Notes: a model not told the origin generated them from the letters alone. A stretch of 64,000 nucleotides of DNA from Campylobacter sp. 2014D-0216 (GCF_014931215.1 NZ_CP063089.1:620001-684000); one strand, 5' to 3'; shown: positions 45,976-56,124, counted from the stretch's first letter. A program made the numbers and translations.

Positions 45976-47844
45976 ATGGAAGAAAAGAAAATTTTATACA
46001 CTAAAGATCCCTATAAAGAGCTTTTGGTATTTGCTTCTGAAAATCAATGCGAGGTAGAAGAGTTAGATTTTAGATTATTGAGTTTTAACACTTCTTATAC
46101 CTATGATAATCAAGAATGGATAAAGGCAAATGAAAAGGAATTAAAAATTTTTGAAGAAGATGAGAAGTTTTTAATTCAAAATTTAAATATCAAACAAGAA
46201 TATAAAATCGAGATTTTTTTTAAAAAAATGGCTCATCTTCAAGAATTTGATATTAGCTTGCAAACAAATGAATTTTGTACTTTATTAAAAGCAAATGTTA
46301 AACCTAAAGATAGTATTGCATTTTATGATAAATTAGCTTTGGAGCTTTTAGAAGCCATATATAAAGCGATGATTAAAGAGAAATTTTTACTAGGCTTTAG
46401 AAATTTTGATTTTAAAAAACAAATTATAGATTTTAACGCTAAGGTCAAAGAAAAGCAAAAATTTGATTTTGAAGTTGAATTTGAAGTAAGCAAAGGGCTT
46501 GACCCTCAAGAACCTACTAATGAAGAGATTAAATTTCATTATTTGGATAAATTAAAAAAACACAATGACGTGATGAATAGAAATTATGTAGCGCCTATAG
46601 GAAAAGATGAGGTGGCTATTGAAAAGATAAAACCCAAAGAGGGGAGTGATGGTAAGGATTTAAGATTTAAAATTTTAAAAGCACTTCCACCTAAATCTAA
46701 CAAAGACAAGGTAATTTGTTCAGACAAATTTGAAATCAAAGAAGATGATGAGAGTGTGAAATACATTGCCAAAAAAGATGGTTTTATTATACAAAGAAAG
46801 TCTATTTATGAAATAGAAAATTATTTGGAATTTAATAAGGTTGATTTTAAAAGTACAGGATCTATTTGGGCGGGTTTTGATAAACAAGTAATTATTGTGA
46901 TAAAAAACACAAATACCTTAGAAGATGCTATAGGACCTAGGATCACTGTTGAAGCACAGGAATTGGAAGTTGTGGGTAATATGGCTCAAGATTCTGTTTT
47001 AAGAGGTAAAAAAGTAATCCTTAAAGGTAACATGCATCACAAAAGCACCATTATAGGACAAAAGGTTGATGTAAACATTTTAAGGGGTTATTGCCAAGCA
47101 CAAGAATTAAACGTTGAAACTTTAGAAAATGGAGTAATTAGAGCTAAAAAAGTAAATATTAAAAAAGCAGTTGGTGGCGAGATTATTGCTGATGAGGTTT
47201 ATATACAAGAGCTTGTGGGTAATTGTATTTGTAGTGCTAAAAGTTTGATACATATTGAAAAAATTCAAGGTAGTGGAAATAAGCTTATGATCCAAGATCT
47301 TAAAGCTTTTGGAGAAGAAAAAAGTGGCGAGGAAATTTTGGTTCATATTGATGAGTTACAAAAAGAACAAGAAAATGTAGCTAAAGAAATAGAAGATGTT
47401 AAGCATACTATTCAAGTAAGTAAAGACTCTGTGCGAATTTTGCAACAAAAAGCCAAAGAATTATTAAGTGCAAAAAGAGCTGTGCCGCAAGCTTATAAAG
47501 CCACTATTAAAGATTTTAATCAAAAAGTTGAAAGCTTAAGTATTTTAAGTAATAAAATAGAGACATTAAAAGAAGAAGAAAAAGCAAGCGTTGAAAAGTT
47601 AAAGCAAATTCAAGAAGAGCTTTTAAAATCAAAAATCATTAATAAAAGTGGAAAATGGTTGGATTTAAATGAGGTTAAATTTCACTTACTCAATCCTAGA
47701 AAAGAGTTAAGTTATCACCCAAATAACGAAGAAAGAATTCAATGCTTTACACTTGAAAAAGTTGAAACCGAAGAAGGCGTGAGTGCTTATGAAATTCAGT
47801 CTATAAGTAACTATAAGGAAAAGGTAGATGATAGTAGCAATTGA
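45976..47844 (+). CDS. FapA/DUF342-family polymer-forming protein
   Basis: 622 residues. The centre (about 180-450) is a DUF342/FapA domain: [20 protein letters not shown], then a right-handed beta-helix with short repeats ([40 protein letters not shown]). Residues ~455-560 are a coiled coil. The N-terminal ~150 residues are family-specific. Cytoplasmic; no signal peptide. Members elsewhere influence flagellar placement and cell polarity, but no role is established here. AAGGA lies upstream of the ATG; ruvA starts inside its end. Confidence 0.8.
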   Translation: MEEKKILYTKDPYKELLVFASENQCEVEELDFRLLSFNTSYTYDNQEWIKANEKELKIFEEDEKFLIQNLNIKQEYKIEIFFKKMAHLQEFDISLQTNEFCTLLKANVKPKDSIAFYDKLALELLEAIYKAMIKEKFLLGFRNFDFKKQIIDFNAKVKEKQKFDFEVEFEVSKGLDPQEPTNEEIKFHYLDKLKKHNDVMNRNYVAPIGKDEVAIEKIKPKEGSDGKDLRFKILKALPPKSNKDKVICSDKFEIKEDDESVKYIAKKDGFIIQRKSIYEIENYLEFNKVDFKSTGSIWAGFDKQVIIVIKNTNTLEDAIGPRITVEAQELEVVGNMAQDSVLRGKKVILKGNMHHKSTIIGQKVDVNILRGYCQAQELNVETLENGVIRAKKVNIKKAVGGEIIADEVYIQELVGNCICSAKSLIHIEKIQGSGNKLMIQDLKAFGEEKSGEEILVHIDELQKEQENVAKEIEDVKHTIQVSKDSVRILQQKAKELLSAKRAVPQAYKATIKDFNQKVESLSILSNKIETLKEEEKASVEKLKQIQEELLKSKIINKSGKWLDLNEVKFHLLNPRKELSYHPNNEERIQCFTLEKVETEEGVSAYEIQSISNYKEKVDDSSN

Positions 47845-48379
47845 AGGTGTTGTAAGTAAAAAAGAACCTACTTTTATAGTATTAAAAACTGCTAATGGTG
47901 TAAGTTATGGTGTTTATGTATCATTATTTTGCTCAAGTGGTATTGAAGTAAATCAAAAGATAGAATTATCTATCACACAAATTATAAAAGAAGATTCGCA
48001 TAAATTGTATGGTTTTTTAGATATTAATGAACAAAAAATGTTTGAATTGTTGATTAAAATCAGCGGTATAGGGGCAACGACTGCTATGGCACTTTGCTCA
48101 AGCTTAGATACCAATACCTTTTACGCAGCTTTGCAAAATGGCGATGAAAGTGTGTTTAAAAAAGTTCCTGGTATTGGTCCAAAAAGCGCAAAGAGAATTA
48201 TCGCTGAGTTAAGCGATGCTAAAATTCATATAGAAAATTCTAATCAAGATCAAGCGCAAGCTTTAGCAGCGTTGCTTTCGTTAGGGTTTAAACAAGAAAA
48301 CATATTAAAAGTTTTACGAACTTGTGAAAGTAAAAATACTAGCGAATTAATCAAAGAAGCTTTAAAGAAACTAGGATAA
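47828..48379 (+). CDS. ruvA: Holliday junction DNA helicase subunit RuvA
   Basis: 183-residue protein that binds four-way DNA junctions and recruits RuvB for branch migration. OB-fold N-terminus (about 1-65, [20 protein letters not shown]), two helix-hairpin-helix motifs ([16 protein letters not shown] and [19 protein letters not shown]) and a C-terminal RuvB-binding helical domain (about 145-183). The start lies 17 bases inside the upstream gene, with AAGG upstream. RuvB and RuvC are not in the window. Confidence 0.94.
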   Translation: MIVAIEGVVSKKEPTFIVLKTANGVSYGVYVSLFCSSGIEVNQKIELSITQIIKEDSHKLYGFLDINEQKMFELLIKISGIGATTAMALCSSLDTNTFYAALQNGDESVFKKVPGIGPKSAKRIIAELSDAKIHIENSNQDQAQALAALLSLGFKQENILKVLRTCESKNTSELIKEALKKLG

Positions 48380-48394
48380 TAAAAAGGAAAAATA

Positions 48395-49435
48395 ATGACA
48401 TATGGTGTGATTTTTGGTGCAAATTCTTATGAGCATGAAATTAGTATTGTAAGTGCGGTGGTGCTAAAAAAAGTACTTAAGGCTCCAAAGCAATTTATAT
48501 TTTGTGATAAAAATAAGGAATTTTTTCTAATAGATGATGAAAAAATGAATGCAAAAACTTTTAGCAGTGGTGCTTATAAAAAAGAAAAAGCTTTGGTATT
48601 AAAGCAAGGTGGGTTTTTTTACAAAACAATGCTAGGTGAAAAAAAAATAGAAATAGATGTGGCGATTAATATCGTACATGGCAAAGATGGCGAAGATGGT
48701 AAAATAGCTGCCTTGCTTGATTTTTATGGTGTAAAATACATTGGACCGCGTTTAGAAGCTAGTGTTTTATCGTTTAACAAAATCTTAACTAAACTTTATG
48801 CCCAAAGTGTAGGAGTAAAAACACTAGATTATACGGTATTTAATTTGCATCAAGAGCAAGATGTCACTTTAGAATTTCCTTGTATTTTAAAACCTGCAAG
48901 ATTGGGTAGTAGTATAGGTATTAGTGTTGTAAAAGATGAGGAAGATTTTAAGTATGCTAAAGATGTTGCTTTTGAATTTGATGAGGATATTGTGGTAGAA
49001 AAATTTGTGAGTAATATCAAAGAATACAATCTTGCAGGTTGTATGATAGATAATAAAATGGAATTTTCTATCATAGAAGAACCTAGAAAAAATGAAATCT
49101 TAGATTTTGAGCAAAAGTACTTAGGTTTTTCAGAAAGTTCTAAAGTAGGCGAGGCTGATATTAGTGAAGAATTAAAACAAAAGCTAAAAGATAATTTTAT
49201 GAAAATTTACAATCCTTTATTTAAAGGAGCTTTGATACGTTGTGATTTTTTTGTGATAGATGATGAGGTTTATTTAAATGAGATTAATCCAAACCCAGGA
49301 TCTTTAGCAAATTATTTGTTTGAAGATTTTACTAGCGTGATTAATAATTTGGCTGAAAATATAGAACTAGAAAGACAAATAAAAATTGATTATGCTTTTA
49401 TTCATAGTATTAATGGGCAAAAAGGTAAGCTATAA
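48395..49435 (+). CDS. ddl: D-alanine-D-alanine ligase
   Basis: 346-residue ATP-grasp ligase making the D-Ala-D-Ala dipeptide for peptidoglycan. Motifs: [53 protein letters not shown] and [13 protein letters not shown] (metal site). Longer than E. coli DdlB, with inserts typical of epsilonproteobacteria. murF, which uses its product, is 1 kb downstream. Confidence 0.95.
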   Translation: MTYGVIFGANSYEHEISIVSAVVLKKVLKAPKQFIFCDKNKEFFLIDDEKMNAKTFSSGAYKKEKALVLKQGGFFYKTMLGEKKIEIDVAINIVHGKDGEDGKIAALLDFYGVKYIGPRLEASVLSFNKILTKLYAQSVGVKTLDYTVFNLHQEQDVTLEFPCILKPARLGSSIGISVVKDEEDFKYAKDVAFEFDEDIVVEKFVSNIKEYNLAGCMIDNKMEFSIIEEPRKNEILDFEQKYLGFSESSKVGEADISEELKQKLKDNFMKIYNPLFKGALIRCDFFVIDDEVYLNEINPNPGSLANYLFEDFTSVINNLAENIELERQIKIDYAFIHSINGQKGKL

Positions 49436-49437
49436 TC

Positions 49438-49653
49438 ATGGCGACTTTTAGCAAAGATGAAATTTATACTGCTACTGAAGTGGTAAGAAATTTCAGCACT
49501 ATGCTTGAAAAAACAAAAAAGAGTGAAAATGGTAGACTTGTGATCGTAAAAAACAATAAATTTGAAGCAGTGCTTTTGAGTTTTGAAGAATATGAGCGTT
49601 TAAACGAGGCTGTTGCACTTTTAGAGAAGATTTATAAGGATAAAAAAGGCTAG
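49438..49653 (+). CDS. Orphan Phd/YefM-like antitoxin-type protein
   Basis: 71 residues: MATFSKDEIYTATEVVRNFS ... LEKTKKSENGRLVIVKNNKF-EAVLLSFEEYERL has the Phd/YefM pattern (start strand, helix with 'R..F...L', then a hairpin ending in FEEYE). In toxin-antitoxin pairs this fold binds DNA and a toxin. No toxin-sized gene follows; the neighbours are ddl (two bases upstream) and an alpha/beta hydrolase (two bases downstream), so it is probably co-transcribed with cell-wall genes. It may be a DNA-binding protein kept for another use. Confidence 0.7.
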   Translation: MATFSKDEIYTATEVVRNFSTMLEKTKKSENGRLVIVKNNKFEAVLLSFEEYERLNEAVALLEKIYKDKKG

Positions 49654-49655
49654 AA

Positions 49656-50396
49656 ATGGCAAAAACTAGAGTATATTCAAATGGATATTTTTATAATTTA
49701 AGTTATGAATTAATCAATCCAAAATGTGAAAAAACGATTCTTATTTTACATGGTTGGGGTGCTAATAAAGAGCTTATGAAACAAGCTTTTGAAAAGCCTT
49801 TGAAAAATTTTAAGCAAATTTATTTAGACTTACCTGGATTTGGTAATTCAAACATAGAAGCACCGATGGACTCATATGCTTATGCAAAAGTTGTTGAAGA
49901 TTTTTTAATCACTATTGATCACAAAGTAGATTATTTAATGGGGCATTCTTTTGGGGGTAAAATTGCGACTATTATGTGTCAAAATGTCCAGTATCAAGGT
50001 TTAATCTTGCTTTCAAGCGCAGGTGTGGTTTTACCAAAGAGTTTTAAGGTGCGTTTTAAGATAGCACTGTTTAAGATCTTAAAAAATCTTCCTTATGGGG
50101 ATTTTTGGAGAAAGTTTTTTATAAGCAAAGACGCTCAAGGTATGAGTGAGGTGATGTATGAAACTTTTAAAAAAGTTGTGAATGAAAATTTAGAAAATGA
50201 ATTTCAAAAAATCAAAAATCCCATTTTGATTTTTTGGGGCAATGAAGACAAAGCTACACCTTTAAAAAGTGGCGCGATTATACACTCTTTAGCACAAAAA
50301 GGAAAATTTTTTGCATTAGAGGGAGATCATTTTTTCTTTTTGCAACATGCAAATTTTATAAGTGAAAAAATACACGAGGAATTTCTAAAACAATGA
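49656..50396 (+). CDS. Alpha/beta-hydrolase fold protein
   Basis: 246-residue hydrolase with oxyanion HGWG (LILHGWGANKELM), nucleophile Ser in MGHSFGGKIA, Asp in FWGNEDKATP and His in LEGDHFFF, a complete Ser-Asp-His triad. Cytoplasmic. It lies between the Phd-like gene and murF with a four-base overlap to the latter; the substrate is not predictable from sequence. Confidence 0.85.
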   Translation: MAKTRVYSNGYFYNLSYELINPKCEKTILILHGWGANKELMKQAFEKPLKNFKQIYLDLPGFGNSNIEAPMDSYAYAKVVEDFLITIDHKVDYLMGHSFGGKIATIMCQNVQYQGLILLSSAGVVLPKSFKVRFKIALFKILKNLPYGDFWRKFFISKDAQGMSEVMYETFKKVVNENLENEFQKIKNPILIFWGNEDKATPLKSGAIIHSLAQKGKFFALEGDHFFFLQHANFISEKIHEEFLKQ

Positions 50397-51793
50397 TTAA
50401 CATGCTAGCGTTTTTGTGTTTAAATTTTTTGCTCGGTTTTTATTTGATTTTGGCATTGCAGTGGTATTCTTATAAGTTTTCACGCATTATATTGCACTAT
50501 GCTAAGCCTTGGTGGCATTTGTATTTTGCGATCATTCCATATTTTGCATTTGTTTATTTTTTGTATAGTGGAAATTTTTATCCTTATTTTGTTGTTTTGG
50601 CTTTAGCTTTAGTTTATGGTGGGTTTTTATATAAAAATTTAGATAAAAAACTTGTTTTTACTGCTAGAGTGAAGCGATATTTTATTTTTTTAATATTGTT
50701 GACTTTGGCATTTATGCCCTTTTTTTATACAGGTTTAGAAGCTTTAACTGGAGCTTTTTTGCTAAGTTTGATAGTAGAGAAAATAAATCAAAAGTATTTT
50801 ATAAAACAAGCTGCTAGAAAAATTCAAGATAATTCAAAATTAAAAATTATCCTGATTACTGCAAGTTTTGGGAAAACAAGCATTAAAAATTTCTTATATG
50901 ATCTTTTAAAAGATGAATTTAAGTGTTATAAAACCCCAAGAAGTGTTAATACATTCATGGGCATAGTTAAAGATATCAATGAAAATTTACAAAATGATAC
51001 GCAAATTTATATCGTGGAAGCTGGTGCACGTGAAAAAAACGACATCTTGGAGATTACAGAATTTTTAAATCCTCAAATTTGTATAGTGGGTGAAATAGGT
51101 TTGGCTCACTTGGAGTATTTTAAAAGCCAGGATAATATCCGAAAGGCAAAATTGCAGGCGTTAAAATCTAAGCGTCTAGAAAAATACTTTTTACATTCAA
51201 GTACTTTATATGAAAATGAATTTTATGATATGTGTTTAAGCGATGTTTGTGCAAGCTTGGAGGGTTTAGACTTTAAAGTTAGATTAGATGGCAAAATTTA
51301 TCCTTTTCATGCTGATTTGTTAGGCGCTTTTAATGCTTATAATATTAGCGTGGGGATATTGCTTGCACATTATTTAAATGTAAATATTGAAAAAATTACT
51401 CAAAGCGTGTCTAAATTAAAGGCTGTGGAGCATCGATTACAAGTAATTTCTAGAGAACCAAAATTTATCATTGATGATGGGTTTAATGGGAATTTTAAAG
51501 GTATGAGTCAAAGCTATGAGCTTTGTAAAAGCTATAAGGGAAGAAGAGTTTTGGTGACTCCTGGTATTGTTGAAGTAAATGAAGAAGAAAATATAAAACT
51601 ATGTAAAATCATCAACGAATGCTTTGATTTTGTTATTATTACTTCGCAGGTTAATAGTGCGATCTTGCAAAAATATATCAGTGTGGAAATTTTTGTTTTA
51701 AAAGAAAAAGCTCAACTTGTAGAAGCTTTAGCGCGATTGACTCATAATGGAGATTTGATTTTGTTTTCTAATGATGCGCCAAGTTTTATGTAG
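50393..51793 (+). CDS. murF: MurF-type UDP-MurNAc-tripeptide:D-Ala-D-Ala ligase with N-terminal membrane region
   Basis: 466-residue Mur ligase adding the D-Ala-D-Ala made by Ddl to UDP-MurNAc-tripeptide. Residues 1-125 contain about four hydrophobic segments, not present in E. coli MurF. The ligase part begins at about 150 with the P-loop ITASFGKTSIKNFLY, followed by KTPRSVNTFMGI, VEAGAREKND, EIGLAHLEYF and AVEHRLQVI. The order ddl ... murF supports the assignment. Convergent with flgH, with a shared terminator. Confidence 0.88.
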   Translation: MINMLAFLCLNFLLGFYLILALQWYSYKFSRIILHYAKPWWHLYFAIIPYFAFVYFLYSGNFYPYFVVLALALVYGGFLYKNLDKKLVFTARVKRYFIFLILLTLAFMPFFYTGLEALTGAFLLSLIVEKINQKYFIKQAARKIQDNSKLKIILITASFGKTSIKNFLYDLLKDEFKCYKTPRSVNTFMGIVKDINENLQNDTQIYIVEAGAREKNDILEITEFLNPQICIVGEIGLAHLEYFKSQDNIRKAKLQALKSKRLEKYFLHSSTLYENEFYDMCLSDVCASLEGLDFKVRLDGKIYPFHADLLGAFNAYNISVGILLAHYLNVNIEKITQSVSKLKAVEHRLQVISREPKFIIDDGFNGNFKGMSQSYELCKSYKGRRVLVTPGIVEVNEEENIKLCKIINECFDFVIITSQVNSAILQKYISVEIFVLKEKAQLVEALARLTHNGDLILFSNDAPSFM

Positions 51794-51795
51794 AT

Positions 51796-51821
51796 CCATT
51801 TGGCTTAAAAAGGCCAAATGG
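51796..51821. terminator. Bidirectional terminator between murF and flgH
   Basis: CCATTTGGC and GCCAAATGG form a 9-base-pair stem with an 8-base loop, three bases after the murF stop. The right arm is also the last coding bases of flgH (its final residues WPF), so the hairpin is shared with coding sequence. Confidence 0.7.
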
Positions 51822-52506
51822 TTTCCATGAATTTTGTCCCCCAAGGCTTACGTGTAGACTTATCAATATCGCCTTCTGTTTTATAAAGAATTTTTGCATC
51901 TGCTATATATTTACTGTCTATCATATTATCTTGGGAAATATCATAAGGTCTTATTACCCCGCTTAGTTGAATGATTTGTTTTTCACCATTGATCAAAAGT
52001 TCTCTACTTCCTTCGATGAAATAATTTCCATTAGATAAAACTTTAATTACTCTAGCAGAAATGGTGGTTTGGAAATTTTCACTTCTAGTTTGAGAACCTG
52101 TTCCTTGATACTGTGAAGTACTTGATGAAGTGTAACCTATGTTAGTATAGTCATTTACAAAATCTCTAACTTTGCTAAGTCCAGCACCAGTAGTGATTTG
52201 TCCGCCACCTAAATTGACATTATTGTTTTTACTTGTAGCTTTAGATCCTTGCGAGTTTTGTGTGGCGTTTTCTCTAATAACTACTGTCACTAAATCATTT
52301 ACATTCATAGCTTTTTTATCTGAAAATAAAGGATTATCACCTTTGCCAAACAAAGATCCAGGATTGCTTTGAGTGTTGTTATTTTGTTTAGGAGCTAGTT
52401 CTTCTACATAAGTTGGGGGCTTCATATTGATATGTGGGTCAACTGTAGCACTACAACCAAACATTACAAAAGGTAACAAGTAAAAATTAACATTTTTAAA
52501 TTTCAT
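51805..52506 (-). CDS. flgH: Flagellar L-ring lipoprotein FlgH
   Basis: 233-residue lipoprotein forming the outer-membrane L-ring around the flagellar rod. Lipobox FVMFGC (Cys18). Typical FlgH sequences: SLFGKGDNPLFSDKKAMNVN (FlgH start motif), DLVTVVIRENATQNSQGSK and NGNYFIEGSRELLINGEKQ, ending with RKPWGTKFMETIWPF. AAGG upstream of the ATG. No convincing sigma54 site (GG-N10-GC) is visible in the 85-base gap to pta, so its flagellar control is not evident. Confidence 0.94.
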   Translation of the reverse strand: MKFKNVNFYLLPFVMFGCSATVDPHINMKPPTYVEELAPKQNNNTQSNPGSLFGKGDNPLFSDKKAMNVNDLVTVVIRENATQNSQGSKATSKNNNVNLGGGQITTGAGLSKVRDFVNDYTNIGYTSSSTSQYQGTGSQTRSENFQTTISARVIKVLSNGNYFIEGSRELLINGEKQIIQLSGVIRPYDISQDNMIDSKYIADAKILYKTEGDIDKSTRKPWGTKFMETIWPF

Positions 52507-52591
52507 GGCTTTATAACCTTATATTATTGTGATGAATTTTAAAATTATTATATTACAAAAAAACAATTAATTTGTTAAAAAAGAGGAAAAA

Positions 52592-54061
52592 ATGAAATCC
52601 ATGTTTTTATTAGATTGTACTGATATGCATTTTTTGCAGCAGTGCTTGGAGAGAGTGCAGGGTCAAATAGTTTTTTACTTTCCTGTTTTTAGTGAAAAAA
52701 ACAAAGAAAAGATTGCATTATTTAGTGCAGAGAAAAAGCTGAGGGTAGATTTTTCTTATAGCTTTGAAAAAAATGATTATCAAGCCAAAATAACTCAAAA
52801 TTCTAATGATTTTTTCAAAAAAATTATTGAAGATTTTGAAGCAATAAAAAAAGAAAATGATTTTATTGTAGTGCTTGGTGTTGATGATTTTGGTTTAATG
52901 GGAGATTTAAATTTAAATATCAGTTTGGCTAAAGAGCTAAATACTCCAGTGTATGCAAAATGCCAAGATAAAAACTATACTATGTTGAATTTTTTATTAA
53001 GCCAAAAACTAAATCAATATGTTTTATTAAAAGAAAATGAGACATTTGATCAAGAATTGTTACAAGAATACAATTATAAAACCCAAGCAAGATTTTCATA
53101 TGAGCTTTTTGAAAAAGCTAAGGCAGATAAAAAAATAGTGGTTTTGCCTGAAAGTTTTGATGAGAGAGTTTTAAAGGCAAGTGAGTTTTTGATACAAAAT
53201 GAAATTGTTGATTTGATATTGCTAGGTGATAGCAATGAAATTTGTGCTAAAGCAAATAGTTTAAATATCAACATAGATGGTGTGCGCATTATAAATCCTA
53301 AAAATTCTCAGTATAATGAAGAATTTGAAGAACTTTTGTATGAAGCAAGAAAAAACAAGGGAATGAGCAAAGAAGAAGCTAAAAAGCTTGTGCAAGATAA
53401 AACCTACTTTGCAACTATGCTTGTACATACGCAAAAAGCACATGCTATGGTAAGTGGTGCAAGTACAACTACTGCTGAAACGATTCGTCCTGCTTTGCAA
53501 ATTATCAAAACAAAGCCTGATGTGAGTTTGGTTTCTGGTATGTTTTTTATGTCTTTAGAAGATAAGGTATTGGTTTTTGCTGATTGTGCTGTTATGCCAA
53601 ATCCAACTCCTGCGCAACTTGCTGAGATTGCTTATGTGAGTGCAAATAGTGCAAAGTCTTTTGGACTTGATCCTAAGGTAGCTTTGCTTTCGTATTCTAG
53701 CGGAGATAGCGGAAGCGGAGCTAGTGTAGATGCGATCAAAGAAGCTACTAAAATAGCTAGAGAAAAATACCCGCAACTTGAAGTAGAAGGACCTATACAA
53801 TTTGACGCTGCTTATGATATACTCACAGCAAAAAGTAAAATGCCAAATTCTAAAGTTGCAGGAAGGGCAAATGTATATGTGTTTCCTGATTTGAATGCAG
53901 CAAATATTTGCTATAAAGCTGTTCAAAGAACTGCTAATTCTTTGGCGATTGGTCCTATTTTGCAAGGACTTAAAAAACCAATCAACGATTTAAGTAGAGG
54001 TTGTTTGGTGGAAGATATTATTAATACTGTGATTTTAAGTGCTATTCAAGCGCAAGAATAA
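52592..54061 (+). CDS. pta: Phosphate acetyltransferase, short form
   Basis: 489 residues. The catalytic PTA domain (about 165-489) interconverts acetyl-CoA and acetyl phosphate: TYFATMLVHTQKAHAMVSGA, ADCAVMPNPTPAQLAEIAY, LSYSSGDSGSGASVD and GPILQGLKKPINDLSRGC. The N-terminal ~160 residues correspond to the BioD-like regulatory domain of long Pta proteins but lack its Walker A and the DRTGG domain, so it is a reduced version. Followed by ackA after eight bases, giving the acetate pathway operon. Confidence 0.93.
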   Translation: MKSMFLLDCTDMHFLQQCLERVQGQIVFYFPVFSEKNKEKIALFSAEKKLRVDFSYSFEKNDYQAKITQNSNDFFKKIIEDFEAIKKENDFIVVLGVDDFGLMGDLNLNISLAKELNTPVYAKCQDKNYTMLNFLLSQKLNQYVLLKENETFDQELLQEYNYKTQARFSYELFEKAKADKKIVVLPESFDERVLKASEFLIQNEIVDLILLGDSNEICAKANSLNINIDGVRIINPKNSQYNEEFEELLYEARKNKGMSKEEAKKLVQDKTYFATMLVHTQKAHAMVSGASTTTAETIRPALQIIKTKPDVSLVSGMFFMSLEDKVLVFADCAVMPNPTPAQLAEIAYVSANSAKSFGLDPKVALLSYSSGDSGSGASVDAIKEATKIAREKYPQLEVEGPIQFDAAYDILTAKSKMPNSKVAGRANVYVFPDLNAANICYKAVQRTANSLAIGPILQGLKKPINDLSRGCLVEDIINTVILSAIQAQE

Positions 54062-54069
54062 GGAGAAAA

Positions 54070-55254
54070 ATGAAAATATTAGTTTTAAATTCAGGTTCAT
54101 CATCAATTAAATTTAAGCTTTTTGAAAAAGATGAAGCCCTAGCATCTGGTTTGGTGGAAAAAATAGGCGAGCAAAGCTCTAAAATAGAATTAAAAGATTT
54201 AAAAAATGGTCAAAAATATCAAAAAGAATTAGCAATTAAAGATCATGAGCAAGGTATTGAGCTTGTAAATGAGTTGTTTGCGCAAAGTGGAATTTTAAAT
54301 GATTTAAATGAACTTGATGGGTGTGGTCATAGGATAGTGCATGGGGGGCCAAATTTAACCAAGCACTGTTTGGTAGATGATGAAATTTTAAAAGAAATTG
54401 ACAGGGTTTCTCATATAGCACCTTTACATAACCCTGCACATTTAATTGGTATAAAAACTATGATCAAAGCAGCTCCAAAGGTTCCAAATGTAACTGTTTT
54501 TGACACAGCATTTCATCAAAGCATGCCTGATTATGCTTATATGTATGCTTTGCCATATGAGCTTTATGAAAAACACCAAGTGAGAAAATATGGTTTTCAT
54601 GGTACTTCTCATTCTTATGTAAGTAAACAAGCAGCACACATACTTGGAAAGGATATTAATGAATTTAACGCAATAAGTGCGCATTTAGGTAATGGAGCAA
54701 GTGTTTGTGCTGTAGAAAATGGTAAGTGTGTGGATACTTCTATGGGTTTTACTCCGCTAGAAGGTTTGATTATGGGAACTAGATGTGGAGATATTGATCC
54801 TGCTGTGTTGTCGTTTTTAGCTAAAGAATTAAATTTAAATTCTACACAATTAGACACGATGATGAATAAAAAAAGTGGTGTTTATGGAATTTGTGGCTTT
54901 AATGATTTTAGAGATATTGAAGCACAAATTGAACAAAATAACGACAAAGCAAGACTTGCTCTTGATATGTTTTGCTATCGCTTGAGCAAATATATTGGTT
55001 CTTATTTTGCAATTTTACCAAGGATAGATGCGTTGATTTTTACTGCGGGTATTGGTGAGAATGATTGCATTGTGAGAGAAAAAGTTTGTCAAAGATTGGC
55101 ACATTTAGGATTTGATATAGATTTAGATAAGAATGCACAACTTAGAAATGGTGAGATCAGTAAAAAAGATTCTAAGATTAAAATTTTAATTGTTCCAACC
55201 GAAGAAGAATTAGAAATTGCTAAAATCACTACTGATTTAATTCAAAGCAAATAA
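54070..55254 (+). CDS. ackA: Acetate kinase
   Basis: 394-residue ASKHA-fold kinase converting acetyl phosphate and ADP to acetate and ATP. Motifs: LVLNSGSSSIKFKLF at the N-terminus, HRIVHGG, FDTAFHQSMP, YGFHGTSHSYV, SAHLGNGASVCAV and ALIFTAGIGEND. Full length. AAGGAG precedes the ATG. Ends at a strong terminator shared with metQ. Confidence 0.96.
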   Translation: MKILVLNSGSSSIKFKLFEKDEALASGLVEKIGEQSSKIELKDLKNGQKYQKELAIKDHEQGIELVNELFAQSGILNDLNELDGCGHRIVHGGPNLTKHCLVDDEILKEIDRVSHIAPLHNPAHLIGIKTMIKAAPKVPNVTVFDTAFHQSMPDYAYMYALPYELYEKHQVRKYGFHGTSHSYVSKQAAHILGKDINEFNAISAHLGNGASVCAVENGKCVDTSMGFTPLEGLIMGTRCGDIDPAVLSFLAKELNLNSTQLDTMMNKKSGVYGICGFNDFRDIEAQIEQNNDKARLALDMFCYRLSKYIGSYFAILPRIDALIFTAGIGENDCIVREKVCQRLAHLGFDIDLDKNAQLRNGEISKKDSKIKILIVPTEEELEIAKITTDLIQSK

Positions 55255-55278
55255 CCTTGAGTTTTAAAACTCAAGGTT
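55253..55278. terminator. Bidirectional rho-independent terminator between ackA and metQ
   Basis: A perfect 26-base inverted repeat centred in TTTTAAAA with CCTTGAG/CTCAAGG at the base, beginning at the ackA stop and followed by TGTTTT. It serves the convergent ackA and metQ transcripts. Confidence 0.85.
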
Positions 55279-55282
55279 TGTT

Positions 55283-56053
55283 TTAAAATGCAGGAATTAC
55301 CGCACCTTGGTATTTTTCATTGATAAAATCTTTTACCTTTTGACTTTGTAAAGCTTTAACCAAGGCTTTGATTTTTGGATTATCTTTATTGTCTTCAGTT
55401 GTTACTAGAATATTTGCATAAGGACTATCTTTGCTTTCAATTAAAATAGAATCCTTCACTGGGTTTAAGTTTGCAGATAAAGCATAGTTAGAGTTGATCA
55501 CTGCAAAATCTACATCATTTAAAGCTCTTGGAAGTTGGGCTGCTTTTAATTCTTTAAATTTGATATTTTTTGGATTATCTTTAATATCAAGCGGGGTTTT
55601 TAATGCTACATCTTCAAAGCTTACTAGTTTGGTACTTGCGATAATATCCAAAGCTCTACTTTCATTAGTTGGATCATTTGGAACAGCTATGGTAGCATTT
55701 TGTGGAAGCTCTTGAATATTTTTGTATTTTTTTGAGTATAGAGCCATAGGTTCGATATGAATTTTTGCTACGCTTACAAGTTTGGTTCCTTTGTTGGCAT
55801 TAAATTCATCTAAATAAGGTTGGTGCTGGAAGAAATTTGCATCTAGTTCTTTGCTATCTGTGCTAAGATTTGGTAAAACATAATCACTAAATTCTTTGAT
55901 TTTTAAAGTATAACCTTCTTTTTTTAATAATTCTTTGGTTTGCTCTAAAATTTCAGCATGCGGAACAGGTGTTGCACCTACTGTGATGACTTCATTGGCA
56001 AATAAACTTGCTCCTAAGATGGTACTTGCTGCAAGAATTTTAAACAGCTTCAT
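55283..56053 (-). CDS. metQ: Methionine-binding periplasmic protein, NlpA/MetQ family
   Basis: 256-residue solute-binding protein of the methionine ABC importer. Motifs: VGATPVPHAEILEQ, LDANFFQHQPYLDEFN, VPNDPTNESRAL and LPRALNDVDFAVINSNYA. The signal peptide (about 1-19, MKLFKILAASTILGASLFA) has no Cys, so unlike the usual NlpA lipoproteins this should be soluble in the periplasm. It is separated from its transporter genes metI and metN by a glycosyltransferase gene. Confidence 0.9.
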   Translation of the reverse strand: MKLFKILAASTILGASLFANEVITVGATPVPHAEILEQTKELLKKEGYTLKIKEFSDYVLPNLSTDSKELDANFFQHQPYLDEFNANKGTKLVSVAKIHIEPMALYSKKYKNIQELPQNATIAVPNDPTNESRALDIIASTKLVSFEDVALKTPLDIKDNPKNIKFKELKAAQLPRALNDVDFAVINSNYALSANLNPVKDSILIESKDSPYANILVTTEDNKDNPKIKALVKALQSQKVKDFINEKYQGAVIPAF

Positions 56054-56124
56054 TTGAAACTCCTTTTGTATGGTTTTAAAATGCTTGATTATATTGTAAA
56101 AATATTAATAAGATAAGAAAAGTT

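Noticed and set aside
49438-49655. A complete toxin-antitoxin pair
   Set aside because: The genes on both sides are ddl and an alpha/beta hydrolase; no toxin-sized partner is present.
52507-52591. A sigma54 flagellar promoter before flgH
   Set aside because: No GG-N10-GC pattern could be found on the minus strand in this gap.
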